Assembly: GCA_937919075.1 (NCBI GenBank)
Contig: CALFOF010000342.1
Location: 1 to 13,266, forward strand
Length of the DNA stretch: 13,266 nucleotides
From: an uncultured Cyanobium sp.
Lineage (GTDB): Bacteria; Cyanobacteriota; Cyanobacteriia; PCC-6307; Cyanobiaceae
Direction: 5' to 3'
In this document: one piece after another, positions 9,623 to 13,266 of the stretch
How positions within the stretch are numbered: the stretch's first letter is position 1
How the letters are laid out: every line of letters begins with the position of its first letter
The notes under the pieces: generated by a model
The model's input: the letters and a program-made list of their open reading frames with translations, nothing else
Databases searched by the model: none
Told to the model about the DNA's origin: nothing
Position numbers and translations under genes: made by a program

Positions 9623-11323
9623 ATGGCCCGTTCCGATCCTTCCCCCGCAGCGGCGACGCTGAGCGCCTCAACGCCTACCACGGCTGAGGCTTTGGCTAAG
9701 GCTCAGCCGGCCGGCCCTGGGGCCCTTCCGGAGGCCGCCGCGCTGCGCCAGGAGGCCTCTGGCCTGCGCCACGTGGCGGCGATCGACATCGGCACCAACT
9801 CGATCCATCTGCTGATCGCTGCCGTTGATCCGGTGCTGCGCACGTTCCGCGTGGTGCAGGCGGAGAAATCCACCACCCGCCTGGGTGAGCGCGATCCGGA
9901 ATCGGGCGACCTCAGCACGGCGGCGATCGAGCGGGCTTTCCTGGCCCTGCGCCACTGCCGCGAGCTCGCCACCAGCCACGGGGTGGAGCAGATCCTCACC
10001 GCCGCCACCAGCGCCGTGCGGGAGGCCCCCAACGGGCGCCAGTTCGTGCAGGCGGTGCAGGAGCAGCTCGGTCTTGATGTGGAGCTGGTGAGCGGCCCGG
10101 AGGAAGCCCGGCTGATCTACCTGGGCGTGCTCTCGGGCATGGCCTTCGGCGACGAACCCCACCTCATCCTCGACATCGGCGGGGGATCGACGGAGCTGAT
10201 CCTGGCCGACGGCCGCGATGCCAGGGAGCTCACCAGCACGCGGCTGGGTGCGGTGCGGCTGCAACGGGATTTCGTCACCCAGGATCCGGTGTCAGCGGAG
10301 CGGCTCAGCTTTCTGCGGGCCTTCATCCAGGGGTCGCTGGAGCCGGCGGTGGAGCGGGTGAAGCGGCGGCTGCGGCGGGGGGAGCAGCCGGTGATGGTGG
10401 CCACGAGCGGCACGGCCCTGGCGCTGGCTGCACTCTGTGCCGCCAACGAAGAACGGCCGCCGACGCGGCTGCAGGGCTACCGGGTGAGCCGCGAGCGCAT
10501 CGACGCCCAGGTGAACCAGCTGGCAACCCTGACCCTGGAGCAACGCAAGGCGCTGCCGCCGATCAATGAACGCCGGGCCGAGATCATCGTGCCGGGGGCC
10601 CTGGTGTTGCAGCAGGCGATGGCGATGCTGCAGGTGCGGGAACTGGTGATCAGCGAGCGGGCCCTGCGCGAAGGCCTGATCGTCGATTGGATGCTGCGCC
10701 ACGACCTGATCGTGGATCGCTTCGCGTACCAGAGCGGCATCCGGCAGCGTACCGTGCTCGACCTGGCCCGGCGCTACCGAGTCGACCAGCACCGCGCCGA
10801 GCATGTGGCCAAGCAGGCCCTGCTGCTCTACGACAAAACCCGCGGCGTCTTGCACAACGATGGTGGCGAAGGCCGGGCCCTGCTCTGGGCCGCCGCCCTG
10901 CTGCACAGCTGCGGCCAGCACATCAACATCAGCGCTTATCACAAGCACAGCTGGTACCTGGTCCGGCACTGCGACCTGCTGGGCTATTCCGAAAGCGAGC
11001 AGCTGATGGTGGCGGCAATCGCTCGTTACCACCGCAAGAGCCTGCCGAAGAAGCGCCATGAGGCCTGGCTGCAGATCCCTGGCCGCGAGCAGCGCCGCAC
11101 AGTCAACGCGATGGCGTTGCTGCTGCGGCTGGCCACTTCGCTCGATCGGCGGCCGGTGCCTGCCGTGGAAGACCTGCGCATCCGCTGCCGCGGCGGCGAA
11201 CTGCGGATCGGCTTGATCTCCGCCGATCCGGCGCAGGATCTCAGCCTGGAGCGCTGGAGCCTGGCGGCCTGCCGGGAACCGCTGGCGGAAGCCGCCGGCC
11301 TGCGGCTTGTGGTGGAATCCTGA
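9623..11323 (+). CDS. ppx: Exopolyphosphatase / guanosine pentaphosphate phosphatase family protein
   Basis: A Ppx/GppA-family enzyme that releases phosphate from polyphosphate or converts pppGpp to ppGpp. Length is 566 residues. After an Ala/Pro/Ser-rich lead of about 48 residues comes the actin-like ATPase-fold domain: DIGTNSIHLLI (55-65), RLGE (87-90), SGPEEARLIYLGV (158-169) with the catalytic Glu region, DIGGGSTELIL (184-194), and the ATSGTALALAAL segment near 260. The second half (about 360-566) is the HD-like domain with ALLHSCGQHINI (425-436) and YHKHSWYLV (439-447). This is the long Ppx form rather than the short two-domain type. Start choice: the ATG at 9623 has no strong ribosome binding site; a later start near the conserved HVAAIDIG would drop the disordered lead, but no suitable Met or Val-GTG with a site is obvious. 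Single gene, divergent from ubiA. Ppx versus GppA cannot be decided here. Confidence 0.93.
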   Translation: MARSDPSPAAATLSASTPTTAEALAKAQPAGPGALPEAAALRQEASGLRHVAAIDIGTNSIHLLIAAVDPVLRTFRVVQAEKSTTRLGERDPESGDLSTAAIERAFLALRHCRELATSHGVEQILTAATSAVREAPNGRQFVQAVQEQLGLDVELVSGPEEARLIYLGVLSGMAFGDEPHLILDIGGGSTELILADGRDARELTSTRLGAVRLQRDFVTQDPVSAERLSFLRAFIQGSLEPAVERVKRRLRRGEQPVMVATSGTALALAALCAANEERPPTRLQGYRVSRERIDAQVNQLATLTLEQRKALPPINERRAEIIVPGALVLQQAMAMLQVRELVISERALREGLIVDWMLRHDLIVDRFAYQSGIRQRTVLDLARRYRVDQHRAEHVAKQALLLYDKTRGVLHNDGGEGRALLWAAALLHSCGQHINISAYHKHSWYLVRHCDLLGYSESEQLMVAAIARYHRKSLPKKRHEAWLQIPGREQRRTVNAMALLLRLATSLDRRPVPAVEDLRIRCRGGELRIGLISADPAQDLSLERWSLAACREPLAEAAGLRLVVES

Positions 11324-11477
11324 GCCTGGTCGCGCTTGGTAGCGGAGCTCACACCAAAGTTTCGCGCTGGACGCCATGACAGAGGCATCCTTGCCGGAGA
11401 GGCAGCAATGGCGTTGGCTTCGGTCCTCGCGATCGCTCCGCTCAAGGCGAAGGCTCAGCTCCCTGCAAGACCCCTGC

Positions 11478-11483
11478 GAAGGA
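11478..11483 (+). promoter_or_regulatory. Ribosome binding site for the TerB-like gene
   Basis: GAAGGA ends 4 bases before the ATG at 11488. It favours this first Met over the two further in-frame Met codons at residues 4 and 7. Confidence 0.5.
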
Positions 11484-11487
11484 CGCA

Positions 11488-11925
11488 ATGAACGCGATGG
11501 ACACGATGGATTCACCCACCGCCTTCGTGGCCGTGGCACTGGCGGCTGTGTCCTGGGATGGGGTGCTCACCAAGGCCGGCTCGCGTGCCCTGCGCCATTC
11601 CCTCGACTACCGCGAACCCTTCCGCCACATGTCGGACGGAGAGATGATCCAGTTGTTCGACCGCCTGCTCGCCCAGCTGCGCCAAGAAGGCTCCCGCCAG
11701 CTGATGGAGCATGCCTCGGCCGTGCTGGATCCACAGCAACGGCTCACCGCCTTCACCGCGGCCGCCGAGATCATGCGCTCCGACGGGGAGCTGGTGGCTG
11801 AGGAGCAGCGCATCCTGGCGGATCTCGCCAGCCAGCTCAGCATCTCCCCCGATCAGCACGACCAGATCCTTGCGGTGATGGACCTGCTGCACGCCAGCCT
11901 GGTGGGCAAACCAGTGCTGGCCTGA
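11488..11925 (+). CDS. TerB-like (tellurite resistance TerB / DjlA-N fold) protein
   Basis: A 145-residue soluble, all-helical protein. Two features fit the TerB fold, a helical domain with paired acidic metal-binding loops: SWDGVLTKAGSRALRHSL at 22-39 and RSDGELVAEEQRILADLASQL at 97-117, each beginning with an Asp-Gly turn followed by a helix. The segment around 86-97 (LTAFTAAAEIMR) is the helix that normally precedes the second acidic loop. TerB-family proteins occur in stress and metal responses, but in cyanobacteria such stand-alone proteins have no established function, and no other ter genes are in the window, so tellurite resistance should not be assumed. The start at 11488 is supported by GAAGGA. 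The 164 bases upstream of it, after ppx, hold no clear promoter. The stop is only 4 bases from the convergent hlyD stop. Confidence 0.75.
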   Translation: MNAMDTMDSPTAFVAVALAAVSWDGVLTKAGSRALRHSLDYREPFRHMSDGEMIQLFDRLLAQLRQEGSRQLMEHASAVLDPQQRLTAFTAAAEIMRSDGELVAEEQRILADLASQLSISPDQHDQILAVMDLLHASLVGKPVLA

Positions 11926-11929
11926 GGTC

Positions 11930-13108
11930 TCAGAGGCGCCGCAGAGCGGTGGCTTTGTCCTTGAAGTCGCCGAGCAGCAGCTGGAGGTAGGTGACCTTGC
12001 GCAGCTTGATGTTGGTGGTTAACGACATGCCGACCTGCAGCGGCAGGCTTTGGCCACTCTTGAGTTGCAGCTGCTGAGAGTTGAGGCTGATATCCACCGG
12101 GACTCGATAGAACGGGTTGAGCTGATCCGGTGGCAGGGCGTCGGAGCCGATGCGCCGCACCCGCCCCTGCAGCACGCCGAAGTCGGTGGCTGGAAAGGAG
12201 TCGATGCTGATGTCGGCAGGCTTACCCACTGTCACAAAACCGATGTCGGTGCTGGGCACTTCAACCCGAGCTTCGAGTTTGTCAAAGGGAACAATCTTCA
12301 TCACCGGTTCACTCGTTTGAGCCACGAACCCACGCGCCCGTGCCTTGAGCTCAAATACAATGCCGGCTTCAGGGGCGCGGATCTCCTGATAGCGGATGTT
12401 GACATTCAACTCCGTGCGCTGACTGCGTAGATCGGCAAGTTCGCTCTGCAGCTGGCGCACGCCCTGCTGCAAAATGGCCTGCTGGCGAAAACGATCCATG
12501 GATGTTTCTTCAAGCCTGCCTTCCACTTCCTGAACTTTGTTGCGCTGCTGAAGATATTGCAGCTCAGCGGTAGCACCCTGTTCATTGAGAACGGACAGCC
12601 GCTTGAGCACCTCCTTCTCCAATGCAAGGCTCTGGCGCAACACCCGCTGGTTGGTGTCGTTCACATCAAGGTAGCGATCCAGCTCGTCTTGCTTGAGTGC
12701 GAGCTGCTGCTGCTTGTAGACGATGGTTTTCTGCAGACTCTGGCGCCGATCCAGGGTGGCTTCCGTGTCAAGGCGCAGCAACACCTGGCCTTTCTCCACC
12801 CGCTCACCATTTTTCACAAGCACCTCATCCACCACACCGCCCACGGGCATCTGGATGTCCTTCACCTCTCCCAGGGGCTCCAACTTGCCGGGAGCGGTCA
12901 CAATTTCTTCCGTCTGCGCCAGCGCCAGCCAGCCGAAGGCAAACGCTGTGACACCCATCAAGGTCCAGGTGATGGCACGCGCCCAGAGGCGTGACTGCTG
13001 CAGCACCACATCCTCACTGTCGGAGTGTAACGACTGATCGATGCGGTCCTGGGCCTGGCGGAACAGATCGGAGGGAGAAGGAAGCCGGGGCGGTGTGGGG
13101 GGTGCCAT
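11930..13108 (-). CDS. HlyD-family membrane fusion protein of a type I secretion system
   Basis: A periplasmic adaptor linking an inner-membrane ABC exporter to an outer-membrane TolC-like channel. Of 392 residues, 1-42 are cytoplasmic, 43-64 form the single membrane span, and about 68-112 form the first lipoyl half (TAPGKLEPLGEVKDIQMPVG and EVLVKNGERVEKGQVLLRLD). About 117-238 is a Gln/Leu/Glu-rich alpha-helical hairpin with the heptad look of a coiled coil. The second lipoyl half is at 241-276 (YQEIRAPEAGIVFEL), then the beta-barrel domain with VEVPSTDIGFVTVGKPADISIDSFP split across 282-306, and a C-terminal membrane-proximal tail ending LLLGDFKDKATALRRL. The ATG at 13108 follows the ABC gene's TGA directly and has AGGAGG 8 bases upstream. 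Base use looks visibly richer in A/T than in the neighbouring housekeeping genes, which may mean transfer. The exported substrate is not in the window. Confidence 0.92.
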   Translation of the reverse strand: MAPPTPPRLPSPSDLFRQAQDRIDQSLHSDSEDVVLQQSRLWARAITWTLMGVTAFAFGWLALAQTEEIVTAPGKLEPLGEVKDIQMPVGGVVDEVLVKNGERVEKGQVLLRLDTEATLDRRQSLQKTIVYKQQQLALKQDELDRYLDVNDTNQRVLRQSLALEKEVLKRLSVLNEQGATAELQYLQQRNKVQEVEGRLEETSMDRFRQQAILQQGVRQLQSELADLRSQRTELNVNIRYQEIRAPEAGIVFELKARARGFVAQTSEPVMKIVPFDKLEARVEVPSTDIGFVTVGKPADISIDSFPATDFGVLQGRVRRIGSDALPPDQLNPFYRVPVDISLNSQQLQLKSGQSLPLQVGMSLTTNIKLRKVTYLQLLLGDFKDKATALRRL

Positions 13109-13266
13109 TCAATTGGCCTCCTGTTGGCGGTAGAGGGCGTAGTAGCGGCCCTTCAATTGCATGAGTTCGTCATGGGTGCCCGTTTCCACGATGGCCCCGT
13201 CATGCATCATCACGATCATGTCGGCGCGGCGGATGGTGGTGAGACGGTGGGTGATGAAGAACACCG
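13109..13266 (-). CDS. ABC transporter ATP-binding protein, C-terminal end (type I secretion ATPase)
   Basis: Only the last 51 residues are inside the window; the gene runs off the right edge. They start VFFITHRLTTIRRADMIVMM, containing the H-loop His (FFITHR) of an ABC ATPase, then HDGAIVETGTHDELM and KGRYYALYRQQEAN before the stop. This is the standard C-terminus of fused permease-ATPase exporters of the HlyB/peptidase-containing type. The next gene on the same strand is an HlyD-type adaptor whose ATG immediately follows this TGA, which supports a type I secretion role. Whether an N-terminal peptidase (C39) domain exists cannot be seen. Confidence 0.9.
   Translation of the reverse strand, partial: VFFITHRLTTIRRADMIVMMHDGAIVETGTHDELMQLKGRYYALYRQQEAN
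13117..13122 (-). promoter_or_regulatory. Strong Shine-Dalgarno sequence for hlyD inside the ABC gene
   Basis: On the minus strand AGGAGG lies in the last codons of the ABC ATPase gene, 8 bases before the hlyD ATG. With the TGA-ATG junction it indicates translational coupling. It is the strongest ribosome binding site in the window. Confidence 0.75.

Noticed and set aside
11332..11367. Possible terminator after ppx (TTGGT / ACCAA with outer GCGC / GCGC)
   Set aside because: Short interrupted stem, 12-base loop, unequal internal loop and no T-run.
10292..11539. Long open frame on the minus strand opposite ppx
   Set aside because: Shadow of ppx; Gln/His/Arg-rich with no domain.
11376..11801. 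Alternative plus-strand frame overlapping the TerB-like gene
   Set aside because: Arg/Pro/Gly-rich shadow; the overlapping frame from 11488 has the helical TerB features and a ribosome binding site.

Overview
The window reads as a compact, high-GC cyanobacterial chromosome segment, most likely from a picocyanobacterium of the Synechococcus/Cyanobium type. This is inferred from three things: a GroEL2-type chaperonin that stands alone without groES, a UbiA-family prenyltransferase as used in plastoquinone synthesis, and the general look of the small conserved proteins. No rRNA, tRNA, CRISPR array, transposase or attachment site was found. No gene-free stretch exceeds 300 bases; the longest gaps are about 160 bases.

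Layout. (1) 1-1143 (+): an Ala/Pro/Glu-rich, probably disordered protein, likely cut by the left window edge. (2) 1208-1987 (+): a NanE-like N-acetylmannosamine-6-P 2-epimerase. (3) 2022-3686 (-): groEL2, convergent with nanE. (4) 3846-4085 (+): a 79-residue single-span membrane protein, divergent from groEL2. (5) 4101-6969 (-): a probable three-gene run in the order glycosyltransferase family 9, two-span K+ channel with RCK domains, fabG, with gaps of 39 and 52 bases. (6) 7046-7732 (+): ispD, divergent from the glycosyltransferase. (7) 7716-9547 (-): ubiA-like prenyltransferase and LD-carboxypeptidase, coupled by a 4-base GTGA overlap. (8) 9623-11323 (+): Ppx/GppA exopolyphosphatase. (9) 11488-11925 (+): TerB-like protein. 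(10) 11930-13266 (-): the end of an ABC transporter ATPase followed directly by an HlyD-type membrane fusion protein, forming a type I secretion pair.

Most genes are housekeeping: isoprenoid precursor synthesis (ispD), prenylquinone synthesis (ubiA), fatty acid synthesis (fabG), protein folding (groEL2), phosphate and stringent-response metabolism (ppx) and murein recycling (LD-carboxypeptidase). I see no obvious new multi-gene system. The points most worth a second look are the non-canonical selectivity filter of the K+ channel, a 15-base tandem repeat inserted between two catalytic residues of the carboxypeptidase, two mutually exclusive hairpins abutting the start codon of the small membrane protein, and repeated short acidic/hydrophobic motifs in the first protein.
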